Below, piece by piece: positions 25,270 through 32,451 of a stretch of 32,451 nt of DNA. The DNA lies in the NCBI GenBank assembly GCA_017994195.1, contig JAGOLG010000009.1:1-32451 (forward strand), in the 5' to 3' direction. The notes beneath the pieces are model-generated. The model was not told the origin of the DNA and did not search any database. It saw nothing but the letters and a program-made list of their open reading frames with translations. Position 1 is the first letter of the stretch, and the number at the start of each line of letters is the position of its first letter. The translations under genes and the position numbers were made by a program. This DNA is from Rhabdochlamydiaceae bacterium. Lineage in GTDB: Bacteria; Chlamydiota; Chlamydiia; Chlamydiales; Rhabdochlamydiaceae.

Positions 25270-25625
25270 CAACTCCTGCCTAAAGGCACAAGCTTTTTGA
25301 CACCCAACTCCAAGGAGCAGTGATTTATGGTACCCAGTGGGTCCACCTTACGGACGGTTTACCTCGAGCATATGGCTCTCACGCCCGTTGCTCAATCGAA
25401 AGATCGAGCAAGATTCAGATTTAAGCGTCTGTTTCTTGCGCCAGCCCTAAAATTTAAAATCGGGGCTTAAAAGTTAGGGTCCAGAATATCTGGAGGCGGA
25501 GACAACTTAATGCCGTTGCACACCCTAAAAATGTGCAGTAGTTTAAAAAAGTAAGAGTTAATTAACAAGAGGGAGCAGCGCTTCCTCCCAGTCCTAAAGA
25601 ACTGGGCTCGTGCGCTGTCAATAGG
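25270..25625 (+). ncRNA. hairpin-dense region, possible structured RNA (unassigned; strand uncertain)
   Basis: About 355 bp without a credible ORF but packed with stem-loops: TGCC/GGCA (25277-25288), a long stem around a GAAA loop (TTGCTC/GAGCAA, 25388-25411), AGCCC/GGGCT (25443-25467), TCCAGA/TCTGGA (25480-25494), TGCACA/TGTGCA (25517-25537), and a nested pair CAGCGC/GCGCTG enclosing CCCAGT/ACTGGG (25576-25617). Four of these loops present CCTAAA. No signature of tmRNA, RNase P RNA or SRP RNA was recognised. It could be a non-coding RNA or a long structured leader of the His-rich ORF. Confidence 0.4.
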
Positions 25626-25742
25626 ATGAAAAAGAAAGCACGGTCTCATCGAAAAGCACACCATCGGGGTCATCGTCATCACAAGTCTCACCAGCGAAAA
25701 TCAGCCTGGCAACAGATGCTTCAGCGATTTACAGCTCTATAA
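25626..25742 (+). CDS. 38-aa His/Arg/Lys-rich microprotein
   Basis: The ORF starts MKKKARSHRKAHHRGHRHHK and ends WQQMLQRFTAL. Roughly half of its residues are His, Arg or Lys, with a short amphipathic tail. Its 3' end overlaps by about 20 bp the stop region of the converging importer permease. TAGG abuts the ATG, too close for a normal RBS, so translation is not assured. The His-rich composition beside a zinc-type importer suggests metal binding, but nucleic-acid binding fits equally well. Confidence 0.4.
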   Translation: MKKKARSHRKAHHRGHRHHKSHQRKSAWQQMLQRFTAL

Positions 25743-26554
25743 TAGATCATTAAATGCACTGCGTAGGCAAGCGCTGCGACAAGGGCGATCGTTGCTCCGG
25801 GCGGCCAATTTAAATAAAATGACATGACAAGTCCAATCGCTGTGAAAAGAGCTCCAAAGATCACAGCCTGAATCATCATATGGGATAGCTTTTTTGAAAA
25901 ATGGCTTGCAATCGCTGCAGGAATAGCCAGCATTGCAATCACCAAGATCGCTCCCACAACTTGAATCAAAATCACAACAGATATCGCTACGAGGTTTAAA
26001 AGAATAAGATAATATTTTTTTGCAGAAATACCTCGAAGCTCGGCTTCTGTTTCATCAAAACAAACTGCTTGAAATTTCTGGTGCAAAAGAAGTGTCACTA
26101 GGATCACAAATGCAGCAAGAGAGATTAAAAGAGTTAAGTCCGTTTGTGAAATCCACAGGATATTACCAAATAAAAAATTCATGAGCTCTACATTATATCC
26201 AGGCGTGAATGAAACAAAAATCACGCCGAGAGCCATTCCTGTCGACCAGATGGCTGCAATCACGGTATCTTCTCTTTCACGGTATTTAAGATGGATCCAT
26301 CCGATGAGGAGTGCCGATAGCATGGCAGCAATGAGAGCGCCGTAAAGAGGGTCGAGCCAATCGAGGTGATACGTTCGCTTCAGCCAAAGAAAAAATCCCA
26401 TTCCACCTAAGACAGAGTGAGCGATGCTTCCGCTAATAAAGACGATCCGTTTGACAACGACATACGATCCGACAATTCCGCTTGTGACAGATGAAGCAAG
26501 TCCTGCAAGAAGAGAAGTCATTAAAAATGGAAAGGAAAGGAGTGATTCTATCAT
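25721..26554 (-). CDS. metal ABC transporter permease (ZnuB/MntB, ABC-3 family)
   Basis: A 277-residue integral membrane protein with about eight hydrophobic helices. ABC-3 hallmarks are the N-terminal LASSVTSGIVGSYVVVKR followed by FISGSIAHSVLGGMG, and the late ILVIAMLAIPAAIASHF preceding the coupling region. It forms the channel of a zinc or manganese importer. It starts directly after the ATPase stop codon with no gap, so the two are translationally linked. In C. trachomatis an equivalent transporter is close to obg-rpmA-rplU. Confidence 0.92.
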   Translation of the reverse strand: MIESLLSFPFLMTSLLAGLASSVTSGIVGSYVVVKRIVFISGSIAHSVLGGMGFFLWLKRTYHLDWLDPLYGALIAAMLSALLIGWIHLKYREREDTVIAAIWSTGMALGVIFVSFTPGYNVELMNFLFGNILWISQTDLTLLISLAAFVILVTLLLHQKFQAVCFDETEAELRGISAKKYYLILLNLVAISVVILIQVVGAILVIAMLAIPAAIASHFSKKLSHMMIQAVIFGALFTAIGLVMSFYLNWPPGATIALVAALAYAVHLMIYYRAVNR

Positions 26555-27277
26555 TTAAGGATCCTTTCTTTTCGGTGGTCTTTTCAGTGGAGGATGATAA
26601 AGTCCCTTAGCAAAATGATCGCAGACTTGCGCAGGGGAATAAGGTGTGATTGTTCGATAGACGCAGAAAAAACGATCGATATAAGACATTTCTTCAGGAA
26701 GATCATGCGTGACCATAACAATAGTAATAATTCCTTTAAGTTCCTGAATTAACTGATGAAAATGTTCTTCTGCTGAAGGATCGACGCTAGCGGTCGCTTC
26801 ATCGAGAAAAAGATAGTCGGGCCGTCCCATGAGAGCCCTAGCAATGAGAACCCTTTGAGACTGCCCTCCTGAAAGGGAGCCAAAGGGTGTTTGCGCCATA
26901 TGCTTGAGGCCTACTTTATCCAACATTGCAAGAGCTTCATCCTCGCTGCCTGGCTTATAGGAATGAAATAGCGAAGAGGATAGCGCCCCCATCTTGACGA
27001 CTTCTAAGGCGGTGATCGGAAACTGCCTGTCTAATTGGGAGATTTGAGGAACATATCCCATTCTTCGGCGGCTTTTTTGAGGTTCCATCCCGTCTAGTAA
27101 AATAGTTCCGCTATTAGGTTTTAAAAAACCCATAAGAAGCTTGAGAAGTGTAGTTTTTCCTCCACCGTTGGGTCCAAAGACGGCAAGGCATTCTCCTTTT
27201 GCAATCTCTATAGAGACATCTTGAAGAAGAGGATTTTCATCGTACTGAAAATTGAGATTATGAATTTGAATGGCCAT
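26555..27277 (-). CDS. metal ABC transporter ATP-binding protein (ZnuC/MntA type)
   Basis: A 240-residue ABC ATPase: Walker A GPNGGGKTT near residue 35, Q-loop VPQISQLDRQFP, signature LSGGQSQRV near 139, Walker B YLFLDEATASVD near 157, and H-loop VTHD. It powers the importer with the downstream permease and upstream binding protein. Its start overlaps the binding-protein gene by 20 bp. All catalytic motifs are intact. Confidence 0.94.
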   Translation of the reverse strand: MAIQIHNLNFQYDENPLLQDVSIEIAKGECLAVFGPNGGGKTTLLKLLMGFLKPNSGTILLDGMEPQKSRRRMGYVPQISQLDRQFPITALEVVKMGALSSSLFHSYKPGSEDEALAMLDKVGLKHMAQTPFGSLSGGQSQRVLIARALMGRPDYLFLDEATASVDPSAEEHFHQLIQELKGIITIVMVTHDLPEEMSYIDRFFCVYRTITPYSPAQVCDHFAKGLYHPPLKRPPKRKDP

Positions 27278-28112
27278 AATACTTTACTATGATATTTGTC
27301 AGTTGATTGAACATTTCAAAATAATCTTCAGCATAAGGATTGATTTCCTCATAAGGAATGTGGAGTTTATCTGCGATCAAGATAGCCCCTTTTTTGTTAT
27401 ATTGAGGCTCGATGAGCACCACGGGAACAGGATGTGCTTTCAGGGTATTCATGAGATCTGCAATATCTTGCGGACGTGGATCTTTTCCTTCGATTTCAAC
27501 AGAGAGCTGATTCAGATCGTACCGGGCGCAGTAGTACCCGAGTGCCGGATGGGAGACTAAAAGATAACGATTTTGAAACGGAGCCAGCTTATTTATTGTC
27601 GTAATATTTAGTTGATGCAGCTGAGACTTTATTTTGTCGCGGTTATCTCTGATCATAGAGGACATTTCTGGAAATTGCTTGGATAAAAGCTGAGTTATTT
27701 CTTCAACTTGGCTCGAGACAATCACAGGATCCATCCATACATGGAGATCTTTAACTTCATGCTGATGGGCATGTGTATGCGGCTCATCGAGATTTGCCCA
27801 ATCGCTTGAAATATTTACAATTTCTATATTGTACTGCTGCAGGAAAGCGACCATTTTAGTTTCAATCGGATCGCCTGTTCTAAACCAAATTTTGGCTTGA
27901 GTAAAGCGTTTGACTTGTTCTGGTGTGGGTTCATAGGCGTGAGGGTTGGATCCCGGCGGCACAAAAATTTCTACATCAACTAAACCGTCCGTTAAACTTT
28001 TTACAAAGCCAGCATAAGGAGGAATTGTAACTAAAATTTTGGGTTTAGAGGTTTCCGAAGAAGAACATCCAAAACAAAGTAAACAAAGAAGAATTGAAAA
28101 GATTTTTTTCAT
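27258..28112 (-). CDS. metal-binding lipoprotein of the ABC importer (ZnuA/TroA, cluster A-I)
   Basis: About 284 residues. The signal peptide KKIFSILLCLLCFGC ends in a lipobox, so the protein is probably a lipoprotein. The TroA fold is shown by TIPPYAGFVKSLTDG, PPGSNPHAYEPTPEQV (first metal-binding His), HVWMDP (second His), LLVSHPALGYYC (third His) and a late EPQYN. The His-rich loop HTHAHQHE just before HVWMDP is typical of zinc-specific ZnuA. I start at the ATG at 28112 because the signal peptide begins there; an ATG at 28127 is possible. It is first in the importer operon. Confidence 0.9.
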   Translation of the reverse strand: MKKIFSILLCLLCFGCSSSETSKPKILVTIPPYAGFVKSLTDGLVDVEIFVPPGSNPHAYEPTPEQVKRFTQAKIWFRTGDPIETKMVAFLQQYNIEIVNISSDWANLDEPHTHAHQHEVKDLHVWMDPVIVSSQVEEITQLLSKQFPEMSSMIRDNRDKIKSQLHQLNITTINKLAPFQNRYLLVSHPALGYYCARYDLNQLSVEIEGKDPRPQDIADLMNTLKAHPVPVVLIEPQYNKKGAILIADKLHIPYEEINPYAEDYFEMFNQLTNIIVKYYGHSNS

Positions 28113-28160
28113 CGTACGAAGTATCATACCTTATGGTCACTTGTTTGTAAATCGATGCAT

Positions 28161-28175
28161 GGTCTAAGATAGACC
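28161..28175. promoter_or_regulatory. GGTCTA-N3-TAGACC inverted repeat upstream of the metal importer
   Basis: A perfect 6-bp inverted repeat with a 3-bp centre, 34-49 bp before the two possible importer starts and 8 bp before tRNA-Ser. On the plus strand it is followed by a run ending in TTTTTT (28177-28183), so it also looks like a short intrinsic terminator. An operator for a metal-sensing repressor is the alternative reading. Confidence 0.35.
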
Positions 28176-28183
28176 CCTTTTTT

Positions 28184-28273
28184 GGAGGAGTGTCCGAGTG
28201 GCCGATGGAGCACGCTTGGAAAGCGTGTAAACATGAAAATGTTTCGTGGGTTCGAATCCCACCTCCTCCGCCA
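28184..28273 (+). tRNA. tRNA-Ser (GGA)
   Basis: The acceptor GGAGGAG pairs perfectly with CTCCTCC. The anticodon loop TTGGAAA gives GGA. A long variable arm (GTAAACATGAAAATGTTTC) marks it as class II. The T arm is GTGGGTTCGAATCCCAC and the discriminator is G. CCA is encoded at 28271-28273, unlike tRNA-Phe in this window. Minus-strand ORFs across it are antisense translations. Confidence 0.97.
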
Positions 28274-28519
28274 ACATAACCAATTCGAACCCTTGGTCTC
28301 GTCCATGAGGGCGAGGGTATCGATGTTTGTATGGGCCACATAATAGCCTCGATTTTCAATAAGCTTCCCATTTTCAATAAAACATTCACCAGGCACAGGC
28401 TCCATCTCTACACTTCCCAATAGATCTTTCAATGCCAAAGCAGCCAATGTTACATTCTTTCCAAGAGTCTCATGCAGCCTATTCAGGCTAAATTCGATCC
28501 ATTCCTTAGTATGACTCAA
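28274..28519 (-). pseudogene. C-terminal remnant of a serine recombinase/resolvase abutting tRNA-Ser
   Basis: The minus-strand frame reads VTLAALALKDLLGSVEMEPV, later GYYVAHTNIDTLALMDE and KGSNW, then runs into the antisense of the tRNA 3' end. I recognise this as the C-terminal tail of serine recombinases, which often end in a GSN-W-RRR-SNP sequence because their last codons overlap a tRNA attachment site. The catalytic resolvase domain and zinc ribbon are absent: homology stops near 28510, where the clipped regulator begins on the other strand. It is therefore a scar of an element that used tRNA-Ser. Identification is from memory of the family tail, not from a search. Confidence 0.5.
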
Positions 28520-28660
28520 GGCCAGCTCACTGAAGCAATTGGCGCAATGCAGAAAAGCATTTCTAGATACGAAACTGGTTTGTCTATACCTTCGCTTGAA
28601 ACTTTAGAGAGAATTGCTAAAGCACTAAAGAAACCATTCGGATATTTTTTAGACGAGTGA
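28511..28660 (+). pseudogene. N-terminally clipped XRE-family HTH regulator
   Basis: The sequence MTQGQLTEAIGAMQKSISRYETG followed by PSLETLERIAKALKKPFGYFLDE is a clear HTH_3 domain lacking its first helix (the usual xLRxxRxxxG). The frame extends upstream to 28472, but those codons are antisense to the recombinase remnant, so the join near 28510 looks like a deletion or rearrangement point. Intact relatives are short phage- or toxin-antitoxin-like repressors. A short functional product starting at 28511 cannot be excluded. Confidence 0.55.
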
Positions 28661-28875
28661 ATGGTTTATCCTGATTTTAGTAAAATGTTTTTTTAAAGCA
28701 GTCAACTCATACCTCTGAATCCTTAAAATATTAAACTTTATTTTTATTCTCCTATTGTTGATGTGTTATGCTAATTTTGATTATTTCATTTAATTTGTAA
28801 TAAAGTCGTATGGTTTTTATTTGTTTGTTTGTTGTATTATTGCATCACAAATTAACTGATTAGGATTGGTAACAA

Positions 28876-29604
28876 ATGAAAAGAAAAGGATTTGACCTTC
28901 AAGATACAAAACCATTCAAATTAAGCCGTTCAAAAATCGAGCTTTTTTGTGAATGTCCCTTTTGCTTCTATCTCGATCGCAAACTAGGGGTTTCTCAACC
29001 AAGTGGGTTCCCATTCAATCTAAACTCTGCAGTTGATCACCTTCTTAAGAAAGAGTTCGATTCATATAGAGAGAAAGGTGAGGCACATCCCCTAATGCTT
29101 GAGAATAACATTGATGCCATACCCTTTAAGCATGAAAGACTTGATGATTGGAGAAAAAATCAGAAAGGTATTTCTTATCTACAAGAATCAACGCGGTTTT
29201 TAGTGATGGGTGCAATCGATGACGTTTGGATTAAACCTTCTGGTGAACTTGTCATCGTAGACTACAAGGCAACTAGCAAATCAGGTGAAATCAACTTGGA
29301 TGCTGACTGGCAAATTAGCTACAAAAGGCAGATGGAAGTCTATCAATGGCTTTTTAGAAAAAATGGCTTTCAAGTTTCTCCAACAGGCTATTTTGTGTAC
29401 TGTAATGGAAAGAAAGATATGCCTGAGTTTGATGCATGTCTTGAATTCGAGATATCTGTCATTCCTTATCTTGGAGATGATAGCTGGGTAGAGCCTAAAT
29501 TACTTGAGATTCACTCTACACTAACTGCGATACGGCCTCCCGAATCAAATCCAGCTTGCAGTCTTTGTTCGTATCGACTTGCAGCAAATAGTGTTCTCGA
29601 ATGA
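28876..29604 (+). CDS. PD-(D/E)XK nuclease, RecB/Cas4-like
   Basis: A 242-residue nuclease of the PDDEXK_1 group. The N-terminal KLSRSKIELFCECPFCFYLDRK is the usual Cas4/RecB-nuclease opening. The active site is GAIDD (Asp115/116), IVDYKA (Asp129, Lys131) and QMEVY (Gln152, Tyr156). Cysteines at 25/27/30 and C-terminal PACSLCSY (Cys228, Cys231) could ligate an Fe-S cluster as in Cas4 and AddB. It overlaps the helicase gene by ATGA, so the two products are probably made together and may act as one DNA-processing unit. AGGA lies 11 bp before the ATG. No CRISPR array or other cas gene is in the window. Confidence 0.85.
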   Translation: MKRKGFDLQDTKPFKLSRSKIELFCECPFCFYLDRKLGVSQPSGFPFNLNSAVDHLLKKEFDSYREKGEAHPLMLENNIDAIPFKHERLDDWRKNQKGISYLQESTRFLVMGAIDDVWIKPSGELVIVDYKATSKSGEINLDADWQISYKRQMEVYQWLFRKNGFQVSPTGYFVYCNGKKDMPEFDACLEFEISVIPYLGDDSWVEPKLLEIHSTLTAIRPPESNPACSLCSYRLAANSVLE

Positions 29605-32438
29605 TTACGGATTATCACGCCAAGCTTTTTGCTCATGAGTTGCTTCGACGTTGCCCTTCGGACAGCGTAGAACGCTTTACCGCAGCCTTAATGGATTCTC
29701 AGGTCGATCTAAACCCTCATCAAGTAGATGCAGCGTTATTCGCATTCCGTTCACCTCTTTCTAAAGGCGCTATTCTTGCTGATGAGGTGGGGCTTGGCAA
29801 AACCATCGAAGCTGGGATAGTTCTCTCCCAAAAATGGGCTGAGCGAAAACGAAAACTTTTGATTATTCTTCCTTCAAGCCTGCGGAAGCAATGGCATCAA
29901 GAATTGCAGGAAAAATTCTATCTTTCTTCAATGATCTTGGAAACCGCCTCTTTTAAAAAAGCCGTCAAAGAGGGAAAGCGCAATCCCTTTGACGTATCTG
30001 AAATCGTCATCTGTTCATATTCCTTTGCTCGTAATAAAGCAGACTTTATCAAATCCATTCCATGGGATCTAATCGTTATAGATGAGGCTCATCGTCTACG
30101 GAACGTCTATAAAACGGGTAATAAAGTTGCAAGGGAATTAAAAGAAGCTACAGGACATGCCCCTAAGCTTCTTCTTACAGCTACTCCGTTACAGAATTCC
30201 TTACTTGAGCTATATGGATTAGTCAGTTTTATAGATGAGCATGCTTTCGGGGATTTAACAAGCTTCCGTTCTCAATTCTCTAGACTTACTTCAGAAGATA
30301 ATTTTGATGATCTAAAGAATCGTCTGAGTCAGATTTGTAAACGTACCCTAAGAAGACAAGTTCTCAAATACATCCAATATACCGAACGAAAAGCGCATAC
30401 TGAAGAGTTTATACCAACTGCAGATGAAGAAGTTCTCTATGATATGATTTCAGACTATCTCTGTCGTCCAAATCTACAGGCCCTTCCATCAAGTCAACGC
30501 AGCCTGATGACCCTTGTTTTACGTAGATTGCTTGCCTCCTCAACTTTTGCGATTGCCGGGGCCTTAGAATCTCTCACAAACAAGCTTGAGAAACGTCTTA
30601 AAAATGACAAAAAGCTAGATCGAGCTCTCGAAGAAGATTTTGAAAGATTCGAGGAGCTATCTGATGAGTTGGAAATAAATGATGAAGAAATGCCAAGACC
30701 CCTCACGCCCGAAGAGCGTCAATTGATTCAAGAAGAGATTCTTGAGCTTCGAAGATTTTTTGATCTATCAATGAAAATCTCCCAGAATGCAAAGGGAGAA
30801 TCGCTTCTTAAAGCCCTGAAAATAGGGTTTCAAATGACTGGCGATCTAGGAGGAGCAGAGAAAGCCATTATTTTTACCGAATCTCGTCGAACCCAAAACT
30901 ACCTTGTTAAGCTCCTCTCAGAAAATGGATATTCTGAGAATCTTGTTCTTTTTAATGGTTCAAATACTGATGAACGGTCAAAAAGCATTTATGCTGAATG
31001 GGAATCTCGCTTTAGAGGTACCGATAAAGTTACCGGATCAAAAACTGCTGATACTAGAGCGGCTCTTGTAGATTATTTCCGCGAAAAAGCTAAAATCATG
31101 ATTGCCACTGAGGCTGCAGCTGAAGGAATTAACCTTCAATTCTGTTCCCTCGTTGTGAATTATGACCTTCCTTGGAATCCCCAGAGAATCGAACAGCGAA
31201 TTGGCAGATGTCACCGATATGGTCAAAAACATGATGTGGTCGTAGTCAATTTTCTCAACAAAAACAATGCTGCTGACCAAAGAGTTTATCAGCTTCTTTC
31301 CGAAAAATTCCGCCTATTTGATGGTGTTTTTGGAGCTAGCGATGAGGTTCTTGGTTGCTGCATTGAGTCTGGAATTGAATTCGAAAAGCGCATCGCCAAC
31401 ATTTATCAGACCTGCAGGAAGAAAGAGGACATCCAATCAGCCTTTGATACTTTACAGCAAGAAATGAGCGAAGAGATTACCGAGAATATGCTGTATACCC
31501 GGCAAAAACTTTTGGAGAATTTTGATGCTGAGGTGGCTGAAAAACTCAATATCTACAAGGCAAAAACAGCCGAATCTCTTAGCCTTTATGAGGCTTTGCT
31601 TTGGGACACAACTCAACACGTTCTCAAAGATCAGGCTGTTTTCAATGAAGCCGAGCTCTCATTTACATTGAAAACGCCTCCGCAGCCAGAAATTCAGACT
31701 GGTCTCTATACACTCAAACGACAAGATTCTATTGGCTATCATTATCGCAGCCAACACCCACTTGCAAATTGGGTTCTTAGCTCAGTCCAAGAAAAACAGT
31801 TGCCCTCAGCCGAACTTATCTTTCATTACACAGGGCAGGGTAGGAAAATATCGGCTTTAGAGTCTCTGATAGGATGTTCTGGCACTCTTGAAGTGAAACG
31901 ATTAACAGTTAAGGCTCTGGATTCTGAAGACCACATCCTCTCCATAGCGTTAACCGATAAGGGCAGCGAACTGGACGCAGATCAGGCCCGCCGTCTCTTT
32001 AATTTACCGGCCGATGTTCGGCACAACTCCATTGTCCCTACTAATCTCACAGATTTACCCTATCAACGCGTAAAGAGCAAACTTCTTTCAACTATCTCTG
32101 AAAGAAGCGGTGTTTTCTTCCAAGAAGAGATGGATAAACTAGACCGTTGGGCTGACGATAAACGGCAGTCGCTAAAAACTACGCTCGATGATTATGATAG
32201 CGAAATTAAGGAGTTAAAAAAGCAGGTGCGTACAGCTCTTAATTTCCCGGAGAAGCTAGCAATTCAGAGAAGTTTACGTATACTCGAAAAAAAGAGAGAT
32301 ACTGCTTGGAAAGAGTTTGATGAAGCCGTCAGAGAAATCAATCGTCAGAAGGATGACCTAATCGATCAAACTCAAGCCAAATTAAAACAAGACATAGAAG
32401 AAGAAACTCTTTTTATCATCCAGTGGAAACTGATTTGA
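29601..32438 (+). CDS. SNF2/RapA-family DNA translocase (DISARM DrmD/HepA-like)
   Basis: A complete 945-residue SF2 helicase. Motif I is DEVGLGKT (61-68), motif II DEAH (161-164), motif III LLLTATPLQNS near 190. The second RecA domain has ATEAAAEGINLQFCSLVVNYDLPWNPQRIEQRIGR (motifs V-VI, about 500-535). A long coiled coil fills about 860-935. It lacks RapA's N-terminal Tudor-like domains, and its N-terminus goes straight to LNPHQVDAALFAF (Q-motif region). Related helicases of this size accompany DNA methylases and type III-like restriction subunits or DISARM. Here it follows a Cas4-like nuclease. An AAGGGA just after its stop at the window edge may be the RBS of a further gene. Confidence 0.88.
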   Translation: MITDYHAKLFAHELLRRCPSDSVERFTAALMDSQVDLNPHQVDAALFAFRSPLSKGAILADEVGLGKTIEAGIVLSQKWAERKRKLLIILPSSLRKQWHQELQEKFYLSSMILETASFKKAVKEGKRNPFDVSEIVICSYSFARNKADFIKSIPWDLIVIDEAHRLRNVYKTGNKVARELKEATGHAPKLLLTATPLQNSLLELYGLVSFIDEHAFGDLTSFRSQFSRLTSEDNFDDLKNRLSQICKRTLRRQVLKYIQYTERKAHTEEFIPTADEEVLYDMISDYLCRPNLQALPSSQRSLMTLVLRRLLASSTFAIAGALESLTNKLEKRLKNDKKLDRALEEDFERFEELSDELEINDEEMPRPLTPEERQLIQEEILELRRFFDLSMKISQNAKGESLLKALKIGFQMTGDLGGAEKAIIFTESRRTQNYLVKLLSENGYSENLVLFNGSNTDERSKSIYAEWESRFRGTDKVTGSKTADTRAALVDYFREKAKIMIATEAAAEGINLQFCSLVVNYDLPWNPQRIEQRIGRCHRYGQKHDVVVVNFLNKNNAADQRVYQLLSEKFRLFDGVFGASDEVLGCCIESGIEFEKRIANIYQTCRKKEDIQSAFDTLQQEMSEEITENMLYTRQKLLENFDAEVAEKLNIYKAKTAESLSLYEALLWDTTQHVLKDQAVFNEAELSFTLKTPPQPEIQTGLYTLKRQDSIGYHYRSQHPLANWVLSSVQEKQLPSAELIFHYTGQGRKISALESLIGCSGTLEVKRLTVKALDSEDHILSIALTDKGSELDADQARRLFNLPADVRHNSIVPTNLTDLPYQRVKSKLLSTISERSGVFFQEEMDKLDRWADDKRQSLKTTLDDYDSEIKELKKQVRTALNFPEKLAIQRSLRILEKKRDTAWKEFDEAVREINRQKDDLIDQTQAKLKQDIEEETLFIIQWKLI

Positions 32439-32451
32439 ACGGCTAAGGGAA

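Noticed and set aside
25270-25625. Structured region as tmRNA, RNase P RNA or SRP RNA
   Set aside because: There is no tRNA-like ends or tag ORF, no GAAAGTCC/ACAGAA P4 elements and no SRP domain IV GGAAGGAAGCA-like motif. 6S RNA could not be excluded but no diagnostic bubble was recognised.
28045-28389. Minus-strand 114-codon ORF across tRNA-Ser and the importer start
   Set aside because: It overlaps the tRNA and the signal peptide region of the lipoprotein gene; the sequence is antisense tRNA (GGGGGIRTHE type).
28876-29604. The nuclease as a true Cas4 of a CRISPR system
   Set aside because: No CRISPR array or cas1/cas2 is present in the window; the fold is shared by many RecB-like nucleases.

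Overview
The window looks like the chromosome of an environmental (Parachlamydiales-type) member of the Chlamydiae. The main reason is gene neighbourhood. A zinc/manganese ABC importer (binding protein, ATPase, permease) sits beside rplU-rpmA-obg, and gpsA lies near an eukaryote-like (AGX-1 family) UDP-sugar pyrophosphorylase. As I recall them, both arrangements match Chlamydia trachomatis (CT415-CT420 and CT714-CT715). No species can be fixed from the sequence alone.

Layout. Positions 1-13850 are a compact, mostly minus-strand envelope and housekeeping block: a CPBP membrane protease, PgeF, a polysaccharide-export-like trio (beta-barrel protein, Wzz/Wzc-like protein, Wza-like lipoprotein), a divergent UDP-glucuronate 4-epimerase, NAD(P)HX repair (NnrE-NnrD fusion), gpsA, an FkbM methyltransferase, the UDP-sugar pyrophosphorylase and two GT9 glycosyltransferases, one WaaF-like. 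Genes overlap by a few bases, both within operons and where they converge.

Positions 13850-16500 form a worn accessory segment behind tRNA-Phe(GAA). It holds a second, degraded copy of the tRNA 3' end, a ~50-bp hairpin repeat found at both edges, a solitary AAA-type ATPase preceded by three 10-bp repeats, and the stump of an AbiEi/DUF6088-like antitoxin gene.

Positions 16502-23200 hold the most striking system: a 4'-phosphopantetheinyl transferase followed 30 bp later by one large NRPS with order A-T-C-A-T-R. This is the two-gene logic of the staphylococcal aureusimine (ausA/ausB) pathway. It predicts a reductively released dipeptide aldehyde, which could cyclise to a pyrazinone. PPTase activates both carrier domains, the two A domains each load an amino acid, C joins them and R releases the product. 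Finding this in a presumed obligate intracellular bacterium is unusual.

Positions 23200-28130 return to conserved genes (obg, rpmA, rplU, metal importer). Between rplU and the importer is a hairpin-dense stretch of ~370 bp flanked by two basic microproteins, one rich in His and Arg. Positions 28180-32451 begin with tRNA-Ser(GGA), which abuts the C-terminal remnant of a serine recombinase and a clipped XRE regulator. A two-gene operon follows, a Cas4/RecB-like PD-(D/E)XK nuclease and a 945-residue SNF2-family helicase, and probably continues beyond the window as a defence or restriction island.
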